Source: Metabacillus dongyingensis | Lineage (GTDB): Bacteria > Bacillota > Bacilli > Bacillales > Bacillaceae | Reading direction: 5' to 3' | Length of the DNA stretch: 64,000 nt | Assembly: GCF_019933155.2 (NCBI RefSeq) | Contig: NZ_CP082944.1 | Coordinates: forward strand, 2,606,001-2,670,000 | Part shown: positions 9,810 through 19,365 of the stretch, one piece after another | Layout of the letters: the number at the start of each line of letters is the position of its first letter | Position numbering within the stretch: the stretch's first letter is position 1 | Translations under genes and position numbers: made by a program | Notes under the pieces: model-generated | Database searches by the model: none | What the model saw: only the letters and a program-made list of their open reading frames with translations | Told to the model about the DNA's origin: nothing

Positions 9810-10385
9810 TCATAGCTCCTTCTTAAGGTTTTGGCGGTAAGCTATTCGATAGCCTGAGGGTGTATATCCCAACTTCTTTTTAAATAGCGTAATAAAATAT
9901 GGTGTGCTTGAGAATCCCACAGCAAGGCCGATGTCAGATATCGATAATCCGGATGTCTCAAGCAGATCGATTGCTTTTTCCATACGAATTTGCTGAACAT
10001 ATTCAGATGGTGTTATGCCTTTAACACGTTTAAACAAACGCTGCAGGTGATAAGGACTGCCATGGGATACTTCCGCCAATATTTGCAATGTTAGAGACTC
10101 AAAATAATGCTGATCAATCCAATGAACAATTTGTTCGATCCATTCCTCAGCAGGCAAACGCAAGCCGTCAGGTTTACATCGCTTACATGGTCTGAATTTT
10201 TCTTCTAATGCCATGTATGCATTTTTGAAGATGCGTACATTTTCTTTATTAGGCTTCCTTGATTTACAGGAAGGACGGCAAAAGATGCCAGTCGTTTCTA
10301 CTCCATAATAAAACTTGTCATCATACTCTGAGTCACATTCCGTAATAGCCTTCCAGTAAACATCAGAAATGTTCGGTTTTTTCAT
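9810..10385 (-). CDS. Ada-type methylphosphotriester sensor and AraC activator (AdaA-like)
   Basis: About 191 residues. The N-terminal Ada zinc domain has the GIFCRPSC...CKRCKPDG cysteines, the first of which accepts methyl groups from DNA phosphotriesters. The C-terminal AraC helix-turn-helix pair (LQRLFKRVKGITPSEYVQQIR, then GFSSTPYFITLFKKKLG) activates the operon once methylated. The O6-alkylguanine transferase domain is absent, as in B. subtilis AdaA, and is supplied by the next gene. I use the ATG at 10385. A GTG two codons earlier has equally good spacing to GGAGGTGA. Confidence 0.92.
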   Translation of the reverse strand: MKKPNISDVYWKAITECDSEYDDKFYYGVETTGIFCRPSCKSRKPNKENVRIFKNAYMALEEKFRPCKRCKPDGLRLPAEEWIEQIVHWIDQHYFESLTLQILAEVSHGSPYHLQRLFKRVKGITPSEYVQQIRMEKAIDLLETSGLSISDIGLAVGFSSTPYFITLFKKKLGYTPSGYRIAYRQNLKKEL

Positions 10386-10555
10386 ATCCACCTCGTTCAC
10401 CTCCGTTTTCAGTATATACTTATAACGTTGGGAACCAAACACTTACTCAATATAATAGCAAGATAAAGTAATTTAATAATAATAGTATTAAAAGCAGATT
10501 TTATATGATTCAGAATGATGCTTCTTTCAACTATACCTTCTTTTATTAAATTCAA

Positions 10556-10864
10556 TTATGTGTGAACGATGGATACGATACCTAAATCTTTCGCTTTTCT
10601 TAGCATCCGTTCTAACGTGGATAGGCTTACGCCAAATCACTTCAATTTTTCATTGATGACTTTTACTGGCGTTCCAATCTTGGCGTTGGCCACACCTGCA
10701 TATTTTGCAGAAAACCGGACTAGGCGTTTGAACGCGAATAATTCCCCTATGGTGAAATCCTTTTTATGTTCGGCTAGGAACATTTCAATGGTATTGTTAA
10801 ACTCTTTTATGCTGCTAAACTTGCTGTACTCTTTGAAGTTTTCAATTCTTCCTGCTACCAACAT
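10556..10864 (-). pseudogene. Helix-turn-helix protein of plasmid/phage type, interrupted by an in-frame stop
   Basis: From ATG 10862-10864, behind AAGGAAG, the reading runs for 75 codons (FTIGELFAFKRLVRFSAKYAGVANAKI) to a TGA at 10637-10639. The same frame continues with STLERMLRKAKDLGI and ends at TAA 10556-10558. The two parts together resemble replication-associated or accessory HTH proteins found on Bacillus plasmids. That likeness is from memory of the family and would need a search. The in-frame stop and the short C-terminus mark it as decayed, probably by one point mutation plus truncation. Confidence 0.6.
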
Positions 10865-10914
10865 AGCTTTTCTTCCTTTCTGTAAGACAAAAGAAAAAGG
10901 CGCACTTTCCCCTT

Positions 10915-11058
10915 AGGTGTGATAAAGGCTTAATTGAATTTGATAAACGAACCACTGGCCGTTGGATTCCACATCCAGAGTTTCCAAAAATCCAGAAAAC
11001 TATTGAAGTCTTCAATCGTGGTGGAAATGTCACGTTTGATGATGTGAAAGAAGAGTGA
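10915..11058 (+). pseudogene. C-terminal fragment of an unrecognised protein
   Basis: A plus-strand frame ending at TGA 11056-11058 reads as convincing protein (TTGRWIPHPEFPKIQKTIEV, then GGNVTFDDVKEE), but no start or ribosome site precedes it. I do not recognise the family. It is followed by another short frame with an AGGAG site near 11107 that also stops early and appears frameshifted. This looks like the debris of genes lost from an accessory region. Confidence 0.4.
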
Positions 11059-11187
11059 ATTAAGGAGAACTTTTATCATCAATTACAGACAGATAAGGAA
11101 TAAAAGGAGAAAATGAAAGAAATGGCTTTGCTGCTTGGACAAGCCTTTGAACAAAGTGGCCTAATGAATTGTTTATAGCTTCCCAAT

Positions 11188-11295
11188 CTATTGAAGCTCT
11201 TCAAAGAAAAATACCCCAAATTTGAATTTAAGGTCACGACAGGCTTTAGCAGTCATCTCTCCCATTAAATTTACAATCATTTTCACACGATTCAT
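11188..11295 (-). CDS. Candidate 35-residue small protein
   Basis: ATG 11293-11295 is preceded by AGGAGGGGTAAAT, an excellent ribosome site, and opens a 35-codon frame (MNRVKMIVNLMGEMTAKACR onward, ending in FFFEELQ). The N-terminus is basic and hydrophobic. It lies inside a zone of gene remnants, so it may be the start of a truncated gene rather than a true small protein. No family is recognised. Confidence 0.3.
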   Translation of the reverse strand: MNRVKMIVNLMGEMTAKACRDLKFKFGVFFFEELQ

Positions 11296-11442
11296 ATTTA
11301 CCCCTCCTATTTGTGATTGTGTTTCCTTAACTTAATAGTATGGGATAAACAGAGATTAATAAAATATCGTTATTTGATTGGGTTCCAAAGATAAAATTTA
11401 TGGCTAATGTTGAGTAGGAGTATAGAACATTCCATAAAAATT

Positions 11443-11486
11443 GCCCCTTAAACAGATTGAATCATCGTTCAAACCGTTTAGAGGGC
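11443..11486 (-). terminator. Imperfect hairpin with T run downstream of the giant glycosidase gene
   Basis: On the minus strand GCCCTCTAAAC and GTTTAAGGGGC can pair over about 10 bp with one bulge, followed by AATTTTT. It lies 200 bases past the stop of the large glycosidase gene and could be its terminator. The rest of 11296-11691 shows no gene I can support. Confidence 0.4.
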
Positions 11487-11691
11487 ATACGTAGCTTTGT
11501 TATTATATTAAGCTATAAACACTAGCTTCTTAAACTGTACCAGTACCTGTTGAACTGTTTCACTTATACTAATTAACACTTAAACTTTCCATGAGGTTCT
11601 GTAGTATGTTTTATTTTCAATATCGTAGTTTCATACTAATGCTTGACATCTTGCTCTCTTCCTTTATTTTCAACTTTCCTCTTACCTTCTC

Positions 11692-14600
11692 TTATCGTTT
11701 TCCTTTTAGATCAGACGTAATCACTTGTGCCTCATCTGTTGATACCTCTGATGTTTTCACAAATATCATATCTGCTTTTGATTCGTAGTACCAAACATCG
11801 TTCCCTTTTTCGACCGCATCTTTGGAATCAACTAATCTTAACTTTTTGCCGTTTCGTTTCACAGAACTAAGTCTTCTATCTCCCGCATTCGCTTTTATTT
11901 CAGCAGACCATGTTCTGTTTTTAATCTCTCCGTCGAAGCTGCCTTTAATTGCTGAAATTTCAAGTGTCACATTCCCCTCATCAGATGCAGCGGCAATCTT
12001 TGTCTCAGCCGATTGACCGTTTTCATATTTGTAGGTTTGACCATCATCTTCATATAACGTAAAGCTTGAAGCTTCTCCATTTTGTTTTGGATAGACGTTT
12101 AATGCTATCGTTGATGCTGGTTTTTCATTTGTATAGTTTTGAATCTCACGCTGTGGAATAATTGCCCCTTCTTTTACAAATACCGGAATCTTTGACAAAT
12201 CTGCCTCATACTCAATGGTTTGCCCTCCCGTAAATGATTTCTGGGTGCTCCAGTCATACCATGTACCGTCTGGTAAATAAATACTTCTCTTCGAAATACC
12301 TTCCAATGATATCGGCGCTACAAGCATATTTGGACCAAACATCCATTGGTCTTCAATTTCATATACTTTTTCATCAGTTGTGTAATCCATGACAAGCGGT
12401 CTCATTAATGAGACATTTTCAACAGTTGTTTGCTTTGTTGCTGAATAGATGTAAGGCAGCAGTTTGTAACGCTGTTCGATGCTTTGTTTTACGATGCCTT
12501 CTGCTTCCGCACCAAACGCCCAAGGCTCTCTTGTATTCGTTGGATCACCACATTCGCAATTATGAGCTCGGAAGATTGGCATAAAGGATCCAGCCTGCAT
12601 CCAACGTGTATAGAGTTCTGCTGACGGTTTTCCGTAAAAGCCACCTATATCCGTTGTATAATAAGGGATACCAGACATCGATGAGCTTAACCCCAATTGT
12701 AAATTATGCCTAAAGGCCTCCCAGCTTGCATCAATATCTCCGCTCCATACGGTCGTTCCGTATTCTTGAATCCCAGAAAAACCGGAACGTGACAGGCTCC
12801 ATAAACGGTTATCACTGTAGCTTCGATGGCCTTTATAGAACGCTTTCGCTTCGTTTAAGGCGTACACATTTCTAATCTCTGCTGCACTGCCTTTAGAAAA
12901 GTGGTGTCTTAATGAGTCCGTTGGCTTCTCTGGTTCATTTAAATCGATCCAATACCCTTTTACTCCCGCATCATGCAATGTTTTAACCTGTGCATTGAAC
13001 CAATCGACAGCTTTTGGATTGGTGAAATCCACTAATCCTGCTTTTCCATACCAAGCTTCATAAATAACGGTATTTCCTGAAGCGTCTTGAACAAAATATC
13101 CACTGCGATCTCCTTCGTTAAAATTGTTCGCTGTTACTTGAATATACGGATCGACTAGCGGTACCGTCTTGATTCCTTTCCTGGCCAGCTCCTCCATGCT
13201 TTGTTTTGGATTTGCAAAAGCCTCTGACCAAGTCATATCAAAATAATGATTTTCTTTGGCCCAATAGGCATCAAGAATCATACCGTCTAAGGGAATTTGT
13301 TTTTGGCGGAACGTGTCAACAACCTTATTTACTTCTTCCCAGCTCTTATATCCATATTTTGATTGGATATAACCCAGTGCCCATTGTGGCGGCATCGGCG
13401 CCTTGCCAGTTAATTCTGCATAACTTTCCATGATATCTGTTAGAGTATTTTTCTTTTCACCTGACATAAAGTAGTAAATCATTTCCCCGTTTGGTGAACT
13501 GAAAGAATACTTCCCACTGTCTGTGGCACCCATATCAAACGTGACATTTTCATAGGTGTTATCAAAGTAAAGTCCATAGCCCTTTGTACTCATAAAGAAT
13601 GTTCCAGAAATATCTGACGTGTTTCCGCCATATCCGCCTTTCATACCATTGTTCATTACAATCTTATGGCCTCTGCGGTTAAAAGATTGGGAGTCACGAT
13701 CCATACCAAGACCAAAGAATTGCTCTTTTGGATCAAGGTTCATGGCAGCATAAATACCTGTATCCCCGTCATACCCTAATCCTTTACCCTCACTTTGTTC
13801 CGTTAATATCTCCGTATTTGCTGTATCATAGTATGCAAGCTTAAATGGAGACTTATAAGCTCTCAAACTCATTTTTTCTGTTTGAATTAAGATATAATCA
13901 TTTTTATCCGTTACCTTAGGGACTACACTTGCCCCCTCATCATCAACAACAAAAGAAGCTTTTTTCTTAAATGTTCCAGTAGGTTCCATCCATACTTTAG
14001 CTATATCCTCTTGAATGAATTCGACTTTCACTTTTTCCTGGTTAGCAGAATGCAATACGATCGATTTACCATCATCTGATACAGTATATGGATTGCCGGC
14101 ATCTAAACTTTCAACATATGAAACATTTTGATGATCGGCTGGATCTTTTTTTATCATTTTAACGTCATCGAGTTCAAGAACACTTTCAGCCTGGCCTTCT
14201 GCGATCACGCCAACCTTTACCACTTCATCAGCCATTAGCTGGATATTTGGGACTTTGACTTCTTTCCAATCACCACTTGCCGGGATCGGTACTTCTTTTG
14301 TGCCACCAGAGTATTTGACATAAAGTGAAGCCTTGTCAAAATTTCCAGATTTACGAGTGGTAATTGATAATTGATAGGTTCCATCAGCAGGAGCATTACC
14401 AAATTGCCATAGATCAGATGAATAAGCTTCCTTACCCGTGATTTTGACAAATGACTTTTCATCTGCTGATTCAATCGATTGGTTAACCATATTTGTACGG
14501 CTCCACCCAGTGAATCCTTGCTCAAAACCTTTGTTATACAGGCTGACTTCTACCTCTTCAGGCACTTCATTGTTTGCTGATTGAAGCATCACATTATCAA

Positions 14601-17600
14601 GCTGCAAGGATGTATCTGCTTTAGGTGCTTCCATATAAAATTCTAGAGTTAATTCACCTTCTGTGACATTGATCGTGTCTGTGCTGAATTTTTTATACTC
14701 AAACTCATCCGCGGACCATTTCTGCTTTACAGGACCATTCGGATCCTTTAGATTTGGTTCAATTTTCACCTCTATCTTCTCTTTACCAGGCTGGGAAACA
14801 ATCATTTTAGCAACCCCGCCGGCAAATGATGGATCCAAGTGCGGCATTAGTTTCGCCATCGCTGAAACCGTATACTCGCCGTCCTTTAAACCCACAATTG
14901 TTTGCTTAGAAGAAGCTTTTCCTCTCTCATTAGGAGAATACAAGTATTGCTTATACCCTTCATAAGCATCGTTTTTATCGACACCATGCCATACAGTTGT
15001 GCCAAAGGTTTCGATTGTCCAGCCAGTTTCATTGCCCATTTCAAAATCGCCGTTAACGAGCTGTCCTGTACTTGCTCCAAACTGGATAGAATCAAGTAAT
15101 GTCGAACCTGTATCTTCTCCTGTAAATTCCAAGGTGATTAAATTCACCCCTTTATTCAGTTGGACAGATTGTTGGATTGTTGCCCATTTATCTCCAGTAC
15201 TTGGAAACGACACTTTCGTCGGCTCATCAATGACATTTTTCTTTTTATCTTCTACGGAAAGTGATAAGGTACTAGCTTCTGCCTGTTCATTTGCGTATTT
15301 TATTGCTAGCGGGAACTGCCCTGCTTCAGCCATTTCAACGGCAATTGTTACTTTTGAGCCTTTTTTGTTCAACCCTGTGAGATAGCCAAATCCATCGTAT
15401 CCCATTTGTTCATTACCAAAGATGGCTCCTCCTTGATATGAAGCTACTTCGGTTTGATATACTTTCTTGTTGTTTTTTGGAATGAGTTTCAATACTGTCG
15501 TATCATGAGGCTCGAGCATTTCTGAATACATCGAACGGTAGCCGAGATCCTTATGCTCCCATAGGTTGCGGGCAAAAGCTTCCTCCTTGATTCCAAGATC
15601 TTTTTTGAAATCCATTGATAGCCCTTTGCTTGTATCACTGCGGTTAAAGAGTGCTACGACCCAAGATCCATCTGGTAATTGACCAGCCCATCTTTCACTG
15701 TCGCGGCTTACATTGTTTTTATAATGCTGATTTGAATAAAAGATTGGTTTTCCTGCAAAACCAAGTTTGTTCAATTCGATCAATTCAGGGTTTTGATAAT
15801 ATTTGTAATTATCTCCGATTGTGTCATATTGATCGGCAATGGTAATTGGTGAACCAGCCATGGTGAATAAAGAGATAGCTGATTTCTTTTCGTCCTCGGC
15901 ATAACGGCCTTTAAACGTATTTAGCTTTAAGAAGTCACCGTCATTAATCATTGATCCGCGTCCCGAAATATCCGCAAATCCAGTAAATCCTTGAAATGGA
16001 TTGGCCCATTGTGACCAATTTTTTGTCCACTCTTGTCTCCGGCCGCTTATATGCTCCCAGCCGCCACTGAATGCATCCTCATCAATTCGGATCATATCGC
16101 CGTATTTTTGTTCATATTCACCGTGGTTGTTTAAATCAGGCATAACTAAGCTGAGGAATATGTTATTCTTTTCAGTCGCTTCATTCATCCATTGAAGTGC
16201 TTTACGATATTGTTCTCTTGTGTGACCTGTTCCGATTTGGCCCAGCCCTTTATCATATCCGCTTTCATACCAAGATAAAAAGTCAACACGTAAATAGGAA
16301 GCTCCTTGTTCTGCAAAAAAGTCGACATATCCTTTCAAAAATTTCTCGGCATCAGGATGGTCCACATTTAACCAATAAAGGGCTCTTTCTCCCCCTTGCC
16401 CGCCATCAAACCGGTCACCTTGAAGCGTTTTTCCGCCGCCAATGTCTTGCGGCTCTGTAATAACAAGATCTGCGACAGGTGTATCTGTCCCTTTCACTTT
16501 GTATTTATCCGGATTTTTAACAACCTCTGGACTGATCCAAAGCGGATTATAATAGATGCCGAATTTCATCCCTTTGCTTTTCACATAATCTGCCCAGTAT
16601 TTCCATGTATGTCCTTCTGGATAACGCTGGTCCGGATAACCCTGCCAATTGTCGTAGACGACAGAGACATCATCGATATCAATTCCAGCATCGCGCACTT
16701 GTTTTTCCGTAGGATCGACAATAAATTCAATTTTTAATTGACCTGAAGTCACATTAACAGTTTCTGTATACGCTGACCAATTTTCTGAAGTCATTGGCTT
16801 TTTTACATTAGCTTCAGGATTAGCTTTATCGTATCCAGAAATTTTCATTTCTACAGCCACACCTTTGTCGACAAAACCATTTTTCCCTTTAGCATTAGAA
16901 TTGACACGGTAGTTTCCATTTGGCAAATCCTTTATCGTTTGAGTAATAATTTGTTTGTTCGGATTTTCACTATAAGTCCATAACGACTTGTCTCCTTCAG
17001 GGTCATCATTTCGGCCGTGAGCAAAGTCACCTTCAAACGTCCATCCTTCTGTTTCGGCTTGCTCAAAGCCACCATTTACTACAATATTTCCCTCTGGAAT
17101 TGGAGGTTGATCCGAATCTACAGCTGCAAAGGTAACATCATCAAGCTGCAATGAAGCGTTTCCTTTTTTAGAATCAATGAAAAATTCTACAGTCATTTCT
17201 GTTCCAATCGATTTCACATCAAAAGAATAGTTTTTATAACTCGAACTTATCTCGATTGGTACCTTCTCTACTACTTCTCCATTCTGGCTGATTCGCATTT
17301 CAGCACTGCTGCCAATAGCATCATCAGTAAACTGATTGGACCCGCTAAAATCTTGAAGAGTTGCCCACGCGGATAATCGATATGTTTTATCCTTATCGAG
17401 CCCTGTCACTGTTTGACTCGTGTTAGCATTAAAAGGGGCATTTTTATAAAAGTAAAACTTAAAGTTATTACGGGCACCGGACTTATCAACTCCAGAATCA
17501 GCATTTCCCTTGATATCCCAGCCTTCAGTAGTCGCGTATTCAAAGTCACCGTTAAATAATGTTCCTGGTTTAAGATATGGTTTATCGCGGCCATCCATAT

Positions 17601-17946
17601 AAATCGGGTCACTCATCCATCGATCATTATGCGACACTACGTAACCGCTTTCATTTAATAGTGTAGCACCCTCGATCCATCCATCCGTACTAATCATGTC
17701 ATAACCGTATGGAAGGAAATTTTTGGCCATCCAATCAACGTTATCTTTTAAACGATGTTCTGGCATGAACACGTCTTTTCCAAATTGATGCTCATATGTA
17801 ATCCAGTACATCGGCCCTGCACCCTGTCTAGTAAACTCACTATCTCTTGCAACCCCAGAACGAACGTTAAAAACAGATAAAACCATCGAAATCATAATTG
17901 ATAGGATCATGGCTTTCAGAAATAGTCTGTGTTTACTTCTTTGCAT
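11692..17946 (-). CDS. Giant secreted two-module alpha-glycosidase (GH27-like plus GH31) with carbohydrate-binding modules
   Basis: Translation from the ATG behind GGGAGGGTAAAC gives 2084 residues with a signal peptide (about 1-33). Residues 42-93 and 433-760 form a GH27-like barrel, with candidate nucleophile Asp555 in YLRVDFLSW and acid/base Asp622 or Asp624 in RIDEDAF. It is split by two beta-sandwich modules (about 130-275 and 289-432). A CBM6/35-like module (828-960) and two more NGDFE..GW-type modules (961-1122, 1136-1268) follow. The C-terminal third is a complete GH31 enzyme with nucleophile Asp1668 in WIDLNEP and acid/base Asp1737 in WSGDIDASWE. GH27 includes isomaltodextranase, so alpha-1,6-glucan is the likely substrate, which fits the GH66 neighbour. 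Exact specificity and linkage are not readable. Confidence 0.85.
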   Translation of the reverse strand: MQRSKHRLFLKAMILSIMISMVLSVFNVRSGVARDSEFTRQGAGPMYWITYEHQFGKDVFMPEHRLKDNVDWMAKNFLPYGYDMISTDGWIEGATLLNESGYVVSHNDRWMSDPIYMDGRDKPYLKPGTLFNGDFEYATTEGWDIKGNADSGVDKSGARNNFKFYFYKNAPFNANTSQTVTGLDKDKTYRLSAWATLQDFSGSNQFTDDAIGSSAEMRISQNGEVVEKVPIEISSSYKNYSFDVKSIGTEMTVEFFIDSKKGNASLQLDDVTFAAVDSDQPPIPEGNIVVNGGFEQAETEGWTFEGDFAHGRNDDPEGDKSLWTYSENPNKQIITQTIKDLPNGNYRVNSNAKGKNGFVDKGVAVEMKISGYDKANPEANVKKPMTSENWSAYTETVNVTSGQLKIEFIVDPTEKQVRDAGIDIDDVSVVYDNWQGYPDQRYPEGHTWKYWADYVKSKGMKFGIYYNPLWISPEVVKNPDKYKVKGTDTPVADLVITEPQDIGGGKTLQGDRFDGGQGGERALYWLNVDHPDAEKFLKGYVDFFAEQGASYLRVDFLSWYESGYDKGLGQIGTGHTREQYRKALQWMNEATEKNNIFLSLVMPDLNNHGEYEQKYGDMIRIDEDAFSGGWEHISGRRQEWTKNWSQWANPFQGFTGFADISGRGSMINDGDFLKLNTFKGRYAEDEKKSAISLFTMAGSPITIADQYDTIGDNYKYYQNPELIELNKLGFAGKPIFYSNQHYKNNVSRDSERWAGQLPDGSWVVALFNRSDTSKGLSMDFKKDLGIKEEAFARNLWEHKDLGYRSMYSEMLEPHDTTVLKLIPKNNKKVYQTEVASYQGGAIFGNEQMGYDGFGYLTGLNKKGSKVTIAVEMAEAGQFPLAIKYANEQAEASTLSLSVEDKKKNVIDEPTKVSFPSTGDKWATIQQSVQLNKGVNLITLEFTGEDTGSTLLDSIQFGASTGQLVNGDFEMGNETGWTIETFGTTVWHGVDKNDAYEGYKQYLYSPNERGKASSKQTIVGLKDGEYTVSAMAKLMPHLDPSFAGGVAKMIVSQPGKEKIEVKIEPNLKDPNGPVKQKWSADEFEYKKFSTDTINVTEGELTLEFYMEAPKADTSLQLDNVMLQSANNEVPEEVEVSLYNKGFEQGFTGWSRTNMVNQSIESADEKSFVKITGKEAYSSDLWQFGNAPADGTYQLSITTRKSGNFDKASLYVKYSGGTKEVPIPASGDWKEVKVPNIQLMADEVVKVGVIAEGQAESVLELDDVKMIKKDPADHQNVSYVESLDAGNPYTVSDDGKSIVLHSANQEKVKVEFIQEDIAKVWMEPTGTFKKKASFVVDDEGASVVPKVTDKNDYILIQTEKMSLRAYKSPFKLAYYDTANTEILTEQSEGKGLGYDGDTGIYAAMNLDPKEQFFGLGMDRDSQSFNRRGHKIVMNNGMKGGYGGNTSDISGTFFMSTKGYGLYFDNTYENVTFDMGATDSGKYSFSSPNGEMIYYFMSGEKKNTLTDIMESYAELTGKAPMPPQWALGYIQSKYGYKSWEEVNKVVDTFRQKQIPLDGMILDAYWAKENHYFDMTWSEAFANPKQSMEELARKGIKTVPLVDPYIQVTANNFNEGDRSGYFVQDASGNTVIYEAWYGKAGLVDFTNPKAVDWFNAQVKTLHDAGVKGYWIDLNEPEKPTDSLRHHFSKGSAAEIRNVYALNEAKAFYKGHRSYSDNRLWSLSRSGFSGIQEYGTTVWSGDIDASWEAFRHNLQLGLSSSMSGIPYYTTDIGGFYGKPSAELYTRWMQAGSFMPIFRAHNCECGDPTNTREPWAFGAEAEGIVKQSIEQRYKLLPYIYSATKQTTVENVSLMRPLVMDYTTDEKVYEIEDQWMFGPNMLVAPISLEGISKRSIYLPDGTWYDWSTQKSFTGGQTIEYEADLSKIPVFVKEGAIIPQREIQNYTNEKPASTIALNVYPKQNGEASSFTLYEDDGQTYKYENGQSAETKIAAASDEGNVTLEISAIKGSFDGEIKNRTWSAEIKANAGDRRLSSVKRNGKKLRLVDSKDAVEKGNDVWYYESKADMIFVKTSEVSTDEAQVITSDLKGKR

Positions 17947-18064
17947 GTTTACCCTCCCTATTTTTTCGCTCATTTAATATTACTTTCTATATCTTTCTTT
18001 CGAAAATACTTATATTAACACCCCCTTTAAATATAATCACAGTCAATCCAGTGCAATATACAGA

Positions 18065-18087
18065 TACTTTATTCAGTGAATAAAGTA
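18065..18087. promoter_or_regulatory. Palindromic operator upstream of the giant glycosidase (ROK-type site)
   Basis: TACTTTATTCA and TGAATAAAGTA are perfect 11-bp arms around a central G at 18076. The site lies about 120 bp before the glycosidase start, in the gap behind the ROK regulator gene. A second copy with the same core lies before the regulator gene itself. XylR/NagC-type ROK repressors bind A+T-rich palindromes of this kind, so it is probably the regulator's operator. Confidence 0.7.
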
Positions 18088-18124
18088 ATTATTCCAAAGG
18101 ATACAACAATAGTCGTTTCCTTTG

Positions 18125-19321
18125 TTATTTGTAAATAGGGACTTTAAATAAATGGCTAACGACTAGTGCGCACGCCCCAATTAACCATACTTCCTCACCT
18201 AGCTGTGAGGTTTGGAACTGAAGTTTTCGAGGATGCTTGACGAAAAAGTGGACGGCCAGCTCCTTTTGAATTCCTTTTAACAGAAATTCATTTTCTCTTA
18301 ATCCTTCCCCACCTAAAATCACTGCTTCCGGATTAAATAGATGGACCATATTCTTAATACCTAATGCCAGATTTTCTCCTTGCTTTACCAACAATTCTTG
18401 TGCATACGTATCTCCACTTTGTGCTGCTTTTACGATACACTCAGGTGTAATGGGAGTAAACGACGCTAACAATGTTGGAACACCAATCGAGACCATACGC
18501 TCAGCCTCATTCACAAGGTACGCATCAGAAGCATATAATTCTAAACAACCTCGCTGTCCGCAATAACAAAGGCGGTCTCCCTGATAAATAGTGATATGCC
18601 CTAACTCTCCAGCTCCACCGAAGTCTCCTCGAAACAACATATTATCAATTACAATTCCTGCCCCCACACCAGCTCCAACCGTAACACCAATGAAGTTTCT
18701 ATAGTCTCTCCCTTGGCCTATCCACTTCTCAGCGAGTGCAAATACATTCGCATCATTATCGATCATCAACGGAACATCAAAGTGCCTGCCAATTGGCTTC
18801 AAATCCCCATGATCCACTTTTAATATAGGTGAATAGACCACTTCATTACTTTCTCGATCTACTAACCCCGGCGTAGCAATGCCAATCCCCACTAATTTGG
18901 CAGCGCATTCATTTTGTTTGATAAAAGAATCAAGTTGTTCAATAATAACCGTTGCTAATCTGTTCGCTTCCTTGAGGGTGTATGAAAATCGATGTTTGTG
19001 TAAAATTTCCCCTTCCAAATTAGATAGGCACATCTTTACCTGTTGTTGTTCGATTTTCATACCAACAACAACGCCAAAATCTCCGTTGAATTTTAATAAC
19101 ACTGGCTTCCTGCCACCATGTGAATCTCCAGTTCCAATCTCAGAAACAAGATTTCCCTTAATAAGTTCATCTATAATATTAGTAATTGTTGATAAACCTA
19201 GTCCAGTTTCTTTAGCTATTTCAGTGCGGGAGATATTTCCTTTCAGGCGAACCCTATCAATTACGAGGGAACGGTTCAGTTCTTTAATAAGTTCCTTATT
19301 TCCTATTCTAAATAAATTCAT
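18125..19321 (-). CDS. ROK family transcriptional regulator (XylR/NagC type)
   Basis: The 398-residue protein has an N-terminal winged helix (GNISRTEIAKETGLGLSTIT), then a ROK sugar-kinase-like domain with the zinc motif CYCGQRGCLE near residue 255 and the GGAGELGH signature. Such proteins repress sugar genes until a sugar or sugar phosphate binds. The start at 19321 follows GGGGAG; an ATG 15 codons earlier lacks a good site. It sits between the PrsA gene and the giant glycosidase, both on the same strand. Matching palindromes flank it, so it most likely controls itself and the glycosidase. Confidence 0.92.
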   Translation of the reverse strand: MNLFRIGNKELIKELNRSLVIDRVRLKGNISRTEIAKETGLGLSTITNIIDELIKGNLVSEIGTGDSHGGRKPVLLKFNGDFGVVVGMKIEQQQVKMCLSNLEGEILHKHRFSYTLKEANRLATVIIEQLDSFIKQNECAAKLVGIGIATPGLVDRESNEVVYSPILKVDHGDLKPIGRHFDVPLMIDNDANVFALAEKWIGQGRDYRNFIGVTVGAGVGAGIVIDNMLFRGDFGGAGELGHITIYQGDRLCYCGQRGCLELYASDAYLVNEAERMVSIGVPTLLASFTPITPECIVKAAQSGDTYAQELLVKQGENLALGIKNMVHLFNPEAVILGGEGLRENEFLLKGIQKELAVHFFVKHPRKLQFQTSQLGEEVWLIGACALVVSHLFKVPIYK

Positions 19322-19365
19322 CTCACACTTCTCCCCTGCCCTCATTTCATATGGTAAATTTAACA

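Noticed and set aside
10569..10916. 115-codon plus-strand frame
   Set aside because: It mirrors the decayed helix-turn-helix gene on the minus strand, which has the ribosome site and family-like sequence.
11396..11500. Hairpin region considered as an insertion-sequence end
   Set aside because: No matching inverted copy, target duplication or transposase fragment was found nearby; a terminator is simpler.
14999..15385. 128-codon plus-strand frame
   Set aside because: Antisense to the giant glycosidase; no ribosome site and no protein-like pattern.
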